From SZUA-229 sp041589455 (GTDB lineage: Bacteria > Pseudomonadota > Gammaproteobacteria > SZUA-229), in NCBI GenBank assembly GCA_041589455.1, contig JBFHVQ010000004.1:8726-72725 (forward strand): DNA of 64,000 bases, given 5' to 3'. Below the pieces are notes generated by a model. It saw only the letters and a list, made by a program, of their open reading frames with translations. It did no database searches and had not been told where the DNA came from. Every line of letters begins with the position of its first letter. Positions within the stretch are counted from its first letter, which is position 1. The translations under genes were made by a program, and so were the position numbers. Shown one piece after another: positions 51,393 to 60,949 of this stretch.

Positions 51393-52826
51393 TTAACCGT
51401 TTAATTTGTCTTGCAGAATTTTGTTAACCTGCGCCGGGTTGGCTTTACCCTGAGAGGCTTTCATAACCTGACCAACAAAATAACCAAACAGTTTGTCTTT
51501 TCCAGAACGATATTGCTCAAGCTGATTTGGGCTATTGGCAATGACTTCGTCAATCATTGCTTCGATTGCTGAGTCATCAGTGATTTGTTTTAAGCCTTTC
51601 TTTTCAATGACGCTATCTGCATCGCCTTCTCCATCCCACATGCTATTGAAAACATCTTTAGCAATTTTTCCAGAGATGGTGTTGTCTTCAATTCGCTTAA
51701 GCATACCAGCGAGATTGCCTGCGCTTACTGGGCAGTCATTAATGCTCAAGTCATCCTTGTTCAGACTAGCGGCAACTTCGCCATTCATCCAGTTGGCGGC
51801 CAGTTTTGCATCGACTGATTCATTTACAACGGATTCAAAATAGTCTGCAATTTCTCTTGAGGCGGTTAAAATACTGGCGTCGTAGTCACTAAGGCCGAGA
51901 TCGTTAACAAATCGTGCAGCTTTTTCAGCGGGTAACTCTGGTAGTGTACTGCGAACGTTTTCCAGGTAAGCGTCATCGATTTCTACTGGCAGTAGATCGG
52001 GATCAGGAAAGTAGCGGTAATCATTGGCTTCTTCCTTGGAGCGCATAGAGCGAGTTTCGTTTTTGTCTGCATCATACAGTCGTGTTTCCTGAATGATCTC
52101 GCCACCGTCTTCCAGAATATCAATCTGGCGTTCGACCTCGATGTTAATCGCACGCTCTACAAAACGGAATGAGTTAATGTTTTTAAGCTCGGTACGTGTG
52201 CCAAATTCTTGTTGACCTTTCGGACGAATTGAAACATTGGCATCACAGCGGAAAGAGCCTTCTGCCATATTGCCATCACAGATTTCCAGGTACTGGACCA
52301 GTGAATGAATTTTTTTCATGTAGGCAACAGCTTCCTTGGCCGAACGCATATCGGGTTCAGAAACAATTTCCAGTAACGGGGTGCCGGCACGGTTGAGGTC
52401 GATGCCGGTCATGCCATGAAAATCTTCGTGTAATGATTTGCCTGCGTCTTCTTCCAGGTGTGCACGAGTAATGCCAACGGTTTTTTTGCTACCGTCTTCC
52501 AGTTCGATATCAATATTGCCCTCGGCAACAATGGGTAATTCCATCTGTGAAATCTGGTAGCCTTTAGGCAGGTCAGGATAAAAATAATTTTTACGGGCAA
52601 ATACCGAGTGTTTGCTAACTCTTGAGCCAGTTGCCAGACCAAATTTTGCAGCCATGCGTATGGCTTCTGCATTGACGACGGGTAATACGCCGGGCAAGCC
52701 GAGGTCGACTGCGCAGGCCTGTGTATTAGGTTCGGCACCATAGGCTGTCGATGCAGATGAAAAAATCTTACTCTTGGTTCGCAGTTGTGCGTGTATCTCT
52801 AAACCGATTACGGTTTCCCATTCCAT
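51393..52826 (-). CDS. gatB: Aspartyl/glutamyl-tRNA amidotransferase subunit B
   Basis: GatB binds misacylated Glu-tRNA(Gln) or Asp-tRNA(Asn) and phosphorylates the carboxyl group before amidation. The 477-residue protein opens with WETVIGLEIHAQLRTKSKIFS, has the zinc-region-like CAVDLGLPGVLPVVN, RAGTPLLEIVSEPDMRS, RCDANVSIRP, and the YqeY-like tail GYFVGQVMKASQGKANPAQVNKIL. All are diagnostic. It follows gatA by 106 bases. Confidence 0.97.
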   Translation of the reverse strand: MEWETVIGLEIHAQLRTKSKIFSSASTAYGAEPNTQACAVDLGLPGVLPVVNAEAIRMAAKFGLATGSRVSKHSVFARKNYFYPDLPKGYQISQMELPIVAEGNIDIELEDGSKKTVGITRAHLEEDAGKSLHEDFHGMTGIDLNRAGTPLLEIVSEPDMRSAKEAVAYMKKIHSLVQYLEICDGNMAEGSFRCDANVSIRPKGQQEFGTRTELKNINSFRFVERAINIEVERQIDILEDGGEIIQETRLYDADKNETRSMRSKEEANDYRYFPDPDLLPVEIDDAYLENVRSTLPELPAEKAARFVNDLGLSDYDASILTASREIADYFESVVNESVDAKLAANWMNGEVAASLNKDDLSINDCPVSAGNLAGMLKRIEDNTISGKIAKDVFNSMWDGEGDADSVIEKKGLKQITDDSAIEAMIDEVIANSPNQLEQYRSGKDKLFGYFVGQVMKASQGKANPAQVNKILQDKLNG

Positions 52827-52932
52827 AAAGAATGCCTCTTAACTATTTTCTGAATCTGAGTTCTAGAAACGCATGGTAATAGTAATGAATAGTTCTATAG
52901 CGTCTCATATCTCATATTTCTATGGTGCGCGT

Positions 52933-54390
52933 TTATTTAAATGCTTTCGGTATCTGTTTGTGCCAGTCTGTTTGTAGCTGATACTGATGAGCAACATTGA
53001 GGAGTCGACTTTCCTCAAAGTGGCCGGCAATAATCTGTAAACCAACAGGCATGTCTTTACTAAAGCCGGCAGGAATGCTCATGCCAGGTAGGCCCGCCAG
53101 ATTAACCGCTATGGTATAAATGTCTGACAGATACATTGAGATCGGGTCGTCTGTCTTTTCGCCAATATTAAATGCGGTTTCTGGTGCAGCTGGTCCCATA
53201 ATGACATCAACCTGTTCAAAAGCCTTGCTGAAGTCTTCAGAAATCATGCGACGTAGTTGCTGCGCCTTAATATAATAAGCGTCGTAGTAGCCTGCAGATA
53301 ATGCATAGGCGCCAACCATAATGCGACGTTTCACTTCATCTCCAAAACCTTCACCTCTGGACCGTTTATAAAGGTCTTCAAGATCTTTCGGGTCCTCACA
53401 GCGATGGCCAAAGCGAACACCGTCAAAGCGAGACAGGTTCGATGAGCATTCTGCGGGTGCGACTACATAATAAACCGGTACAGCAAGATGGGTATTCGGC
53501 AGACTGATTTCAATGATTTCAGCCCCCATCGATTTATAAGTATCAATGGCCTGTTGCACTATCTGATTAATTTCGTCACTTAAGCCCTCGCCAAAATATT
53601 CTTTTGGCAGGCCGATTCTGAGACCATCCAGTGGCTTGTTGAGTTCTGCAGTGTAGTCGGGAACGGCTTCATCAAGTGAGGTGGAATCTTTAGGATCAAA
53701 GCCAGCCATAGCATTCATCAACAGCGCGCAGTCTTCTGCGCTCTGGGCCATGGGACCGGCCTGATCAAGACTCGAGGCAAAGGCAATCATGCCATAGCGT
53801 GAAATGCGGCCATATGTGGGTTTTAGTCCGGTAATTCCACAGAATGATGCGGGCTGACGTATTGAGCCACCGGTATCGGTGCCGGTAGAGGCTGGGGCTA
53901 TGCGCGCAGCGACGGATGCAGCTGAGCCACCAGAAGAACCGCCGGGAACGGCTTTTGTATTCCAGGGGTTTTTAACGGCACCATAAAAACTGGTTTCATT
54001 GGATGAGCCCATGGCAAATTCATCCATATTGGTTTTGCCAAGCATCACCACACCGGCCTGTTGCATTTTTTCAACGACCGTTGCGTCATAAGGCGAAATA
54101 AAGTTATCCAGCATTTTAGAACCACAGGAAGTTTTCACACCTTTCGTACAGAAAATATCCTTGTGAGCGATGGGGACACCGGTAAGTGGGCCTGCATTAC
54201 CCGCCTTCCGGCGCTTATCGGCCTCAGCTGCTGTTTTGAGAGCGGCTTCTTCTGTTATCGTAATAAAGCTGTTGAGTTCGCTATCATGTTGTTTGATGCG
54301 TTGTAAAAAATGCTCGGTTAATTGCACTGAGGTTACCTCGCCAGCTTCTAGCATGGCCGATAGTTCACTCAGTGTTTTTGTATGATACAT
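52933..54390 (-). CDS. gatA: Aspartyl/glutamyl-tRNA amidotransferase subunit A
   Basis: GatA is the amidase that frees ammonia from glutamine or asparagine for GatB. The 485-residue protein has the amidase signature, with a Lys in GVPIAHKDIFCTKG, GKTNMDEFAMGSS, and the Ser-Ser-Lys triad region GGSSGGSAASVAA and GTDTGGSIRQPASFCG. The C-terminus MSIPAGFSKDMPVGLQIIAGH is typical. It lies between gatC and gatB on the leftward strand. Confidence 0.97.
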   Translation of the reverse strand: MYHTKTLSELSAMLEAGEVTSVQLTEHFLQRIKQHDSELNSFITITEEAALKTAAEADKRRKAGNAGPLTGVPIAHKDIFCTKGVKTSCGSKMLDNFISPYDATVVEKMQQAGVVMLGKTNMDEFAMGSSNETSFYGAVKNPWNTKAVPGGSSGGSAASVAARIAPASTGTDTGGSIRQPASFCGITGLKPTYGRISRYGMIAFASSLDQAGPMAQSAEDCALLMNAMAGFDPKDSTSLDEAVPDYTAELNKPLDGLRIGLPKEYFGEGLSDEINQIVQQAIDTYKSMGAEIIEISLPNTHLAVPVYYVVAPAECSSNLSRFDGVRFGHRCEDPKDLEDLYKRSRGEGFGDEVKRRIMVGAYALSAGYYDAYYIKAQQLRRMISEDFSKAFEQVDVIMGPAAPETAFNIGEKTDDPISMYLSDIYTIAVNLAGLPGMSIPAGFSKDMPVGLQIIAGHFEESRLLNVAHQYQLQTDWHKQIPKAFK

Positions 54391-54452
54391 GGTCGGTTCT
54401 CTTTAAAAACTTAATGTCTTGGGCTCGAAAGGTATGAGTGTTTCTGAGGGTG

Positions 54453-54740
54453 TCACTCAATAACCTTGGGCACCAGGTAAAGGCCGTTTTCAGTTTTCGG
54501 TGCGATGGATTGGAAAGTCTCACGTTGGTTCTGTTCCAGCACTTCATCTTCTCGAAGGCGTTGTGAAACATCCATCGGGTGCGCCATTGGCTTTACCGAG
54601 CTGGTATCCACCGCATTCATCTGTTCAACCAGATCAAGTATGCTGGATAGACTAGAGGCGTAAGCATCGATATTGCTTTCGTCGATTTCGAGGCGCGCCA
54701 GGTGCGCGATATTTTTTACATCATCGGGTCCCAATGACAT
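54453..54740 (-). CDS. gatC: Aspartyl/glutamyl-tRNA amidotransferase subunit C
   Basis: GatC is the small clamp that holds GatA and GatB together. The 95-residue protein has VKNIAHLARLEIDESNIDAY, the mid LSSILDLVEQMNAVDTSSV, then a C-terminal PKTENGLYLVPKVIE, all usual for GatC. It is the first gene of the gatCAB run and lies divergent from mreB, the same arrangement as in Pseudomonas. Length is normal. Confidence 0.96.
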   Translation of the reverse strand: MSLGPDDVKNIAHLARLEIDESNIDAYASSLSSILDLVEQMNAVDTSSVKPMAHPMDVSQRLREDEVLEQNQRETFQSIAPKTENGLYLVPKVIE

Positions 54741-55020
54741 TGATTTCTCCGTGAGTGTTTAAGCCGGATAGTGGCACCGGGTTTTGTCTTGGTCTGGTTT
54801 TTAGTGTGCCATCACTGTGAAGCGAATCACAGGAACTTTGCCAAAATAGCTAATTGCACTAAAAACCGCGCAAAATTAGCACATTATCGCGTATGAAACC
54901 ACCATGCATGCTTGCCCAAAGGCGTCTGCATTGATAGAGTACCGCTAGTTTCCTGTTACGGTCTATAAAAGTCCGTAATCTCTTCAACTGATAATACAAA
55001 TATAACGAGTTAAAACACGA

Positions 55021-56070
55021 ATGTTTCTTAAACGTTTTCGCGGCATGTTTTCCAATGACCTTTCGATTGACCTTGGAACAGCCAACACGCTGATCTATGC
55101 ACGTGGAAAAGGTATTGTACTGGATGAACCGTCGGTTGTGGCTATTCGCCAGGATCGCGGAGGCAGTGGTGCCAAGGCCATAGAGGCCTATGGTCACGAA
55201 GCCAAACGTATGCTGGGAAGAACTCCACTGAATATAACGGCTATTCGTCCAATGCGCGATGGTGTTATTGCGGATTTTCATGTTACTGAGAAAATGCTGC
55301 AGCATTTTATTCGCAAGGTGCATGAAAGTGCCATGTTGCGTCCGAGTCCTCGTGTGCTGATCTGCGTGCCCTGTGGGGCGACCCAGGTTGAACGTCGCGC
55401 AATCAAGGAATCGGCTGCCGGTGCTGGTGCACGTAAGGTTTACCTGATTGAAGAGCCCATGGCGGCGGCGATTGGTGCGGGTATGCCGGTTGATGAGCCC
55501 AGAGGGTCGATGGTGCTGGATATTGGTGGTGGTACCTCAGAAGTTGCTGTTATCTCGTTAAACGGTATCGTTTACTCGGCCTCTGTCAGAATCGGTGGAG
55601 ATACCTTTGATGAGGGTATTATCTCTTATGTGCGTCGTAATTATGGCACGCTGATAGGTGAGGCTACTGCGGAACGTATCAAACACCAGATTGGTTCAGC
55701 CTACCCCGGTAAAGACTTACTAGAGATTGAAGTTAAGGGGCGTAACCTGTCTGAAGGTATTCCTCGTAGCTTTACACTGAATAGCAATGAAATCCTGGAA
55801 GCCCTGCAAGAACCGTTACACGGTATTGTTAGCGCAGTTAAAACAGCGCTTGAGCAAACCCCGCCTGAACTGGGTGCGGATGTGGCAGAACGAGGTATCG
55901 TACTGACCGGTGGTGGCTCCTTATTACGTGACCTGGATCGTCTGTTAATGGAAGAAACGGGTTTGCCTGTGATTATGGCTGAAGAGCCATTAACCTGTGT
56001 CGCTCGAGGTGGTGGTCGTGTTCTGGAGCTGATCGATGAACATGGTGGCGATTTCTTTGCTGTTGAGTAG
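55021..56070 (+). CDS. mreB: Rod shape-determining actin homologue MreB
   Basis: MreB forms membrane-bound filaments that guide lateral cell-wall synthesis. The 349-residue protein has the amphipathic start MFLKRFRGMFSNDLSIDLGTANTL-like, phosphate-binding segments IDLGTANTLIY and LDIGGGTSEVAVIS, and EEPMAAAIGAGM. It has the normal length (E. coli 347). mreC follows 42 bases later and mreD overlaps it. The upstream gap of 280 bases separates it from gatC and should hold its promoter, which was not clear. Confidence 0.98.
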   Translation: MFLKRFRGMFSNDLSIDLGTANTLIYARGKGIVLDEPSVVAIRQDRGGSGAKAIEAYGHEAKRMLGRTPLNITAIRPMRDGVIADFHVTEKMLQHFIRKVHESAMLRPSPRVLICVPCGATQVERRAIKESAAGAGARKVYLIEEPMAAAIGAGMPVDEPRGSMVLDIGGGTSEVAVISLNGIVYSASVRIGGDTFDEGIISYVRRNYGTLIGEATAERIKHQIGSAYPGKDLLEIEVKGRNLSEGIPRSFTLNSNEILEALQEPLHGIVSAVKTALEQTPPELGADVAERGIVLTGGGSLLRDLDRLLMEETGLPVIMAEEPLTCVARGGGRVLELIDEHGGDFFAVE

Positions 56071-56112
56071 AGACGCATCTTTACCTTAAATATGTGGGCT
56101 TGAGGTTCACCT

Positions 56113-57018
56113 ATGCAGCCGTTATTTCTACAGGGTCCCTCTGTAACCTTGCGTGCCATTTTGCTGGTACTGCTTTCGGTTGCATTTATGGTTGCCGATC
56201 ATCGGTGGCAGCATTTGCAATCCTTGCGCGGCTTCATGGAAAGCTATGTTGTCTACCCTCTGCGTTACATCGTCAATATGCCTTCTCAGCTGGTCAGCTG
56301 GGGAGACGAATCATTTAGTTCGCACCAGGATTTACTTGAGGAAAATCGCAAGCTCAAGGAGCAGCAATTGCGGGCTCAGGTGAGCTTGCAGAAACTCAAT
56401 GTGCTGGAAAAAGAGAACGAGCGACTCAGGCAGATGCTCAGTGCGCAGCCCAAAGTAGGTGAGCTGGTACTGGTTGCTGAAATTCTTTCGGTCGACCTTG
56501 ACCCCTATAAACAGCAGGTGGTGTTAAATAAGGGGCAGAGTAATCAACTGTATCATGGTCAGGCGGTGATCGATGCCTGGGGCGTCATGGGGCAGGTTGT
56601 TCATCTGGGTAACCACTCGGCGACGGCGCTGCTGATTTCAGATCCAAGTCATGCGATACCGGTGCAGGTGAACCGAAATGGGCTGCGTGGTACGGCTTAT
56701 GGTACAGGTAATTCCCATTTGCTGGAGCTTAGATACATTCCTCATAATGCGGATATGGAGGTAGGTGATCAGCTGGTCTCCTCTGGATTAGGTGGCCGTT
56801 TTCCACCGAATTATCCGGTAGGGCGAATTATTTCGATTGAGCGTCCTGCAGGTGAGTCCTTTGCAACAGTACTGGCAGAGCCAACGGCGCATCTGGATCG
56901 AAGTCGCGAAGTGCTTCTGGTGTGGCATAATCCACCACAAAATGAAGATGAAGTGGTTGACGAAGTCGAGCTGGAAAAGCCGGTGGCTTCTGAGGAGACG
57001 GTCGTTGATCACCAGTAA
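56113..57018 (+). CDS. mreC: Rod shape-determining protein MreC
   Basis: MreC is a bitopic periplasmic scaffold that links MreB to PBP2/RodA. The 301-residue protein has one N-terminal membrane segment (about 17-34), a coiled coil (about 75-112: LLEENRKLKEQQLRAQVSLQK), then the two beta domains with VVLNKGQSNQLYHGQAVIDAWGVMGQV and LVSSGLGGRFPPNYPVGRI. The C-terminal tail is acidic. Its 3' end overlaps mreD by 14 bases. Confidence 0.96.
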   Translation: MQPLFLQGPSVTLRAILLVLLSVAFMVADHRWQHLQSLRGFMESYVVYPLRYIVNMPSQLVSWGDESFSSHQDLLEENRKLKEQQLRAQVSLQKLNVLEKENERLRQMLSAQPKVGELVLVAEILSVDLDPYKQQVVLNKGQSNQLYHGQAVIDAWGVMGQVVHLGNHSATALLISDPSHAIPVQVNRNGLRGTAYGTGNSHLLELRYIPHNADMEVGDQLVSSGLGGRFPPNYPVGRIISIERPAGESFATVLAEPTAHLDRSREVLLVWHNPPQNEDEVVDEVELEKPVASEETVVDHQ

Positions 57019-57496
57019 ATGTTATCGAGTGGTATTACCGACTTTGCTGCTGGCTTTAATGCTGCAGTTGTGGCCAATACCCGATGGTCTGGGCTTTCTG
57101 CGTATTGAGTGGATGTCGCTGGTACTGATTTACTGGGCACTGGCGATACCTGAACAGATTGGCGTAACCATGGCTTTTGTAATGGGCTTGCTAATGGATG
57201 TGGCGCTGGGTTCGATTCTCGGTCAGCATGCTCTTGGACTGGTGCTGGTGGTGTATATTATCCAGCTAGAGTATCAGCGAGTACGGGTCTTCTCTTTAGC
57301 GCAGCAGGCTCTGGTGGTACTGGTGCTGCTGCTGGCCAAACAGGTATTGATGCTCTGGGTTAGTGGTATGGTTGGACAGGCGCCCGCACTGGGTAGTTAT
57401 TTTTTACCGAGCCTGCTTGGCGCGGTGGTTTGGCCCTGGCTGTTTCTATTGTTGCGCGACTTGCGAAGGCGCTTTACTCACTCTCAACGGTTTTAA
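57005..57496 (+). CDS. mreD: Rod shape-determining protein MreD
   Basis: MreD is an inner-membrane partner of MreC. The chosen start is TTG at 57005, preceded by GAGGAG at an ideal distance and overlapping the mreC end by 14 bases. It gives 163 residues, nearly the same as E. coli MreD (162). The protein is hydrophobic with about five membrane segments, and has LRIEWMSLVLIYWALAIPEQIG and GLLMDVALGSILGQHALG, both family marks. A GTG at 57029 is an alternative. It ends in a 4-base overlap with the convergent AAA ATPase gene. Confidence 0.93.
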   Translation: MITSKCYRVVLPTLLLALMLQLWPIPDGLGFLRIEWMSLVLIYWALAIPEQIGVTMAFVMGLLMDVALGSILGQHALGLVLVVYIIQLEYQRVRVFSLAQQALVVLVLLLAKQVLMLWVSGMVGQAPALGSYFLPSLLGAVVWPWLFLLLRDLRRRFTHSQRF

Positions 57497-58962
57497 TCAA
57501 CTCCTACGGTTCGGTTGCTTGCCCATTGTCTTAATTGTGCTATTTGTTCAGACATTACAACTGAGAGAGGGCGAGTCTGTTTAAGCTCTTCCAGTAATAT
57601 TTCGGTACTTATTTTTTTCTGCTGGCCGTAACTGGCGTACAAGGCAGAAACGATGGACTGTTCAATTTCCGATCCGGAAAAGCCTTCGCTAGCCTGAGCC
57701 AGAAGCAGGGTATCTACTGAGTCTTTAATGTCACGCTTTGACAGGTGTATATTAAAAATCTGTCGGCGACTTTCAGTGTCGGGCAGGTCAACAAAAAATA
57801 TTTCATCTAAGCGTCCTTTTCGGATTAGTTCAGCTGGCAGCTTTTCAACCTGGTTCGCGGTGGCGACGATGAATACGCGGGTCTTTTTTTCAGACATCCA
57901 GGTGAGCAGGCTCCCCAGTAAACGCTTGGAGGTACCCTGGTCATCACTACCCGCTGAGATGCCTTTTTCAAGCTCATCAATCCATAAAACACAAGGTGAC
58001 ATAACCTCTGCTGTGTGCAGTGCATGGCGCAGGTTTTTCTCCGTTTCACCAACATATTTATCATACAGTCTGCCGATATCAAGACGTAGCAATGGCAGCT
58101 TCCAGATACCTGCTACGGCTTTTGCGGCGAGACTCTTTCCGCACCCTTGAACACCTAGTAATAGCACACCTTTAGGCGGGTCTAGGTTGATGTCTGTCTC
58201 TGAATTAAACGCATATTGCCGTTGACTCAGCCAGCGCTTCAGGTTTGTCATGCCGCCTACTTCAGCAAAGCTGGCAGTTTCATACTCAAAGGCCAGTACA
58301 TCATCACGGTTCAGTAGCTGGTACTTTGCCTGCATCACTTCGGGTAAATCAGATTCGGTTATTGCACCATCATCGACGATGGCATTGTGAATCAGGCGTT
58401 TGGCGTCTCTGTGTGGCAGGCCACTTAAATTATTAATCAGGCGATCAAGTGTGTCACGGTCAGCACGGACTTTCTGTTGAGTTGATTGTTGCCAGCTTTG
58501 AGCCGCCGAGCGGATCATTTTTTCCAGTGGTATGCGATCAGGCAGGCTCAGTGAAAAACTGACTGCAAGTGGACTGAGCTTATCCGGAAGGTTTAGCTGA
58601 TGACTTAACAACACCAGCTTGCCCTTGTTGCCGTCAAACAGCATTGCCAGTTCTTTTATCAAGCGGATATTGATCGGGTCTTCCAGATAAGGCTCAAAGT
58701 CCAGCAGAATATAAATACCCTGTAGTGCGTTCTGTTTAATGTGTTTGAGTGCATCCTGGGGATCGCTGATTTCGCTTTGAGGATCGAGGCTAAGATCAAG
58801 GCGTTGCAAGCCGTCGGTGATGCTCCACTTAAATGTTGGCAAATATTTAGTGGCGGCTGCTTGTTGTATTAGCTTGAGTGCCCGTGGTTCTTCATGGCTT
58901 TCAATGGTAATGACTGGGATGTGGCCATTGATCAGAAGTTCCAGGTCGTGCTGGTCGGACAT
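57493..58962 (-). CDS. AAA-family ATPase, Ycf46-like
   Basis: From the ATG at 58962 the product has 489 residues, the length of the cyanobacterial and plastid Ycf46 family. The N-terminal half (about 1-220) is a degenerate P-loop-like domain beginning MSDQHDLELLINGHIPVITIESHEE. The C-terminal half is a classic AAA module with Walker A GVQGCGKSLAAKAVAG (about 268), Walker B CVLWIDELEKG, sensor ATAN and Arg finger RKGRLDE. Ycf46 affects carbon uptake in cyanobacteria; its bacterial role is unknown. An upstream in-frame start (59034) lacks family support. The gene is divergent from a degenerate P-loop protein. Confidence 0.88.
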   Translation of the reverse strand: MSDQHDLELLINGHIPVITIESHEEPRALKLIQQAAATKYLPTFKWSITDGLQRLDLSLDPQSEISDPQDALKHIKQNALQGIYILLDFEPYLEDPINIRLIKELAMLFDGNKGKLVLLSHQLNLPDKLSPLAVSFSLSLPDRIPLEKMIRSAAQSWQQSTQQKVRADRDTLDRLINNLSGLPHRDAKRLIHNAIVDDGAITESDLPEVMQAKYQLLNRDDVLAFEYETASFAEVGGMTNLKRWLSQRQYAFNSETDINLDPPKGVLLLGVQGCGKSLAAKAVAGIWKLPLLRLDIGRLYDKYVGETEKNLRHALHTAEVMSPCVLWIDELEKGISAGSDDQGTSKRLLGSLLTWMSEKKTRVFIVATANQVEKLPAELIRKGRLDEIFFVDLPDTESRRQIFNIHLSKRDIKDSVDTLLLAQASEGFSGSEIEQSIVSALYASYGQQKKISTEILLEELKQTRPLSVVMSEQIAQLRQWASNRTVGVD

Positions 58963-59114
58963 TAATGTGTACTCTATAAGGTTATACGTGTGAGTAAATA
59001 GTAACGTAGATTTGTCTAAAATAAAGCGATTCACATGACATGTGCTTTTTCTTGAATCCGCTGGAATTGTCGTGCAAGCTTACTTTATCAGATTGATATT
59101 AAAGGCAAAATAGT

Positions 59115-59966
59115 ATGTATCCGCTTCAACCAGAGTTATCCAGGCACGGCTTTATAACTACTGAAAGTTATGATCATGGTGTGCGTTGTTATCTTGATAG
59201 TCCAACGCAAGGGATTCGTTGCCTGAATGTAGACGGTGACAGTGGTCGGCGCAGAACTGCCTTTGCGCATGCACTGGCGCATGTATTGGGTGCGGATCCT
59301 GTGTTGTATTATGAGTTTGGGCGTGACAAACCTGTACCGCAGATTATTCGTATTCAGGAAGGCGAGGAAATTATTGAGGAGCCACCAGTAGAAGCTTTTG
59401 ATAGAGTTCTTACTGAGGCTTGTGCTCAGAGTGAGGCGGCACAAACCGTTTTAATTTTGGACCAGTTGCATAAAACACAGTTTTTAAACCATATCCGGCT
59501 GTTCGAGTTTTTACAAACGGGTGTCTGGCGCTACAGTGATGTGCAATTTCAGGCAAATATGTTTAACCTCAAGGTGTTTCTGGTGTCTGATGAGCCGCTA
59601 TATCACTCACTGCAGAAGGCCTCTTTCAGACTCTGGGTGAGTGATGAGTTTGATCCCCGTAAGCAGCTTACCGCTTCTGAGTTAGGCATAGATCAGGAAA
59701 ACTGCCCATGGTTGGAGCCCTTGCAGAGATTATTAAATCAATTACAGTTAACACCAACGATAGAGGAATATCAACGACTGGTATTTGATATTCAACAGCA
59801 GGTCAGAAACGCGCACCAATTAAAAGTTTCACTGTTTGGCTGGCTGGAAAATTTGGAATATCGTCAGCTTGAAGATGAAGCGATAGAGCCTTTGCTTGAT
59901 GAAGTCCTGCAGGCAATTCAACAAAGTCTGGAAATTCAGGAAGAAATCGAAATTAGTGGTCTGTGA
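59115..59966 (+). CDS. Unknown protein with degenerate AAA-like P-loop
   Basis: This 283-residue soluble protein contains what look like worn AAA landmarks: NVDGDSGRRRTAFAHALAHVLG (about 38-58) in place of GxxGxGKT, with Lys replaced by Arg; a Walker-B-like VLILDQLHK (about 115); and a sensor-like FLVSDEPLYHSL (about 155). The C-terminal part (about 205-283) is helical and acidic. If these matches are right it would bind but not hydrolyse ATP, or bind nothing. It is divergent from an intact Ycf46-like AAA ATPase and precedes the DUF6573-like pair. No family could be named. Confidence 0.65.
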   Translation: MYPLQPELSRHGFITTESYDHGVRCYLDSPTQGIRCLNVDGDSGRRRTAFAHALAHVLGADPVLYYEFGRDKPVPQIIRIQEGEEIIEEPPVEAFDRVLTEACAQSEAAQTVLILDQLHKTQFLNHIRLFEFLQTGVWRYSDVQFQANMFNLKVFLVSDEPLYHSLQKASFRLWVSDEFDPRKQLTASELGIDQENCPWLEPLQRLLNQLQLTPTIEEYQRLVFDIQQQVRNAHQLKVSLFGWLENLEYRQLEDEAIEPLLDEVLQAIQQSLEIQEEIEISGL

Positions 59967-60190
59967 ATGGTCAGTAATAATAGGTACAGTTTGTATCTAA
60001 AATCTCACCGTTTGTCAGAATTTTTTTAATATTATTTTCAAAGTGCTTGAAAGCACATGAAATTTTACTTAAATGAGGTATGGTGTTAAAGGTTACTGGT
60101 GGCTAAATTGTGACCAGATTAACAACGACTAATATCAAACAATACTAAACTTAAGTAAACCTATATCAGTGTTTTAAGGCGATAGTTTTT

Positions 60191-60559
60191 ATGCAGAGTA
60201 ACGCAAGGCTTCAGGAAGCACCAGTAATTCAACGAGATGTAAGTAGCACAGCCCGGTTGTTTAACTTCAATCGCCCGGTATTTATGTCTGAAAGTGTCTG
60301 GAAAGACTGTGTTGAGCTGACTGATCAGAGTGGACGCATAATCGATGAGCTTGCTGTTTTGCAACGATTGAGACATGTCCTGTTTATGGCTTCATCGGCT
60401 TTGCATGGTCGTGTCGCTGATATTGAATGTGAGTTTAGTATTCACCGTGTCCCTAATGATGGTTTTACCCATCGGCCAGAGGAAACCACGCTCAAGCTTA
60501 TCGCAAGCTCAAACTTCAATAATCAGCCTCAGGTTACTATCAAGCGTCCCGACGAATAG
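60191..60559 (+). CDS. DUF6573-like protein, first of a tandem pair
   Basis: The 122-residue protein has STARLFNFNRPVFMSESVWKDCVEL, then DELAVLQRLRHVLFMASSALHGR and a C-terminal TLKLIASSN-x-QVTIKRPDE. The order (E/STAR, PV-x-W-x-x-C, RLxxVLxMLxxAL-x-R, beta-strand tail) matches DUF6573, a family of unknown function met often on plasmids and mobile DNA. It is about 45% identical by eye to the next gene, whose start is three bases after this stop. The pair likely arose by duplication and may form a heteromer. Confidence 0.75.
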   Translation: MQSNARLQEAPVIQRDVSSTARLFNFNRPVFMSESVWKDCVELTDQSGRIIDELAVLQRLRHVLFMASSALHGRVADIECEFSIHRVPNDGFTHRPEETTLKLIASSNFNNQPQVTIKRPDE

Positions 60560-60562
60560 GTA

Positions 60563-60949
60563 ATGGGAATTATGTTTGGTGACAAAGAAACACAGCTGCA
60601 ATATGCGGAGAAAACTGAATTACGCGATGTAACCAGTACAGCCCGTTTATTTAATTTTCCGCGGCCGGTTTATATCAGTGTTGCCGTATGGGATGACTGT
60701 ATAGATTTAAATGGTACAGAAGGTGCTGGATTTGATGAGCTGGCTGTATTGCAACGCCTTCGTCATGTCCTGTTTATGGCTGCCAGTGCACTACATGGGC
60801 GTGTTGAGGATCTTGAATTTGATTTCAGGGTATATCGAGTGCCGAATTCCGAGCTAGAACAACGTCAGCCTGTTCCTGTCAATTTGAAATTAAAAGCCCA
60901 TAAAGATGAGCATCACCGTCCGGTGATTACCATTGATTTTCCATCGTAA
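60563..60949 (+). CDS. DUF6573-like protein, second of a tandem pair
   Basis: The 128-residue paralogue has RDVTSTARLFNFPRPVYISVAVWDDCIDL, DELAVLQRLRHVLFMAASALHGR and an LKLKAH-x-PVITIDFPS tail, in line with the first copy. The stretch ELAVLQRLRHVLFMA is the same in both. Loops between differ, which suggests specialised roles. The start ATG at 60563 could also be the ATG three codons later (60572, MFGDKETQ). Function is unknown. Confidence 0.75.
   Translation: MGIMFGDKETQLQYAEKTELRDVTSTARLFNFPRPVYISVAVWDDCIDLNGTEGAGFDELAVLQRLRHVLFMAASALHGRVEDLEFDFRVYRVPNSELEQRQPVPVNLKLKAHKDEHHRPVITIDFPS

Noticed and set aside
54859..55323. 154-codon open frame on the - strand at the start of mreB
   Set aside because: It is antisense to mreB, has no recognisable motif and no start signals.
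55701..56159. 152-codon open frame on the - strand
   Set aside because: It is the mirror frame of the 3' end of mreB and has the skewed Ser/Arg/Pro make-up of a shadow frame.
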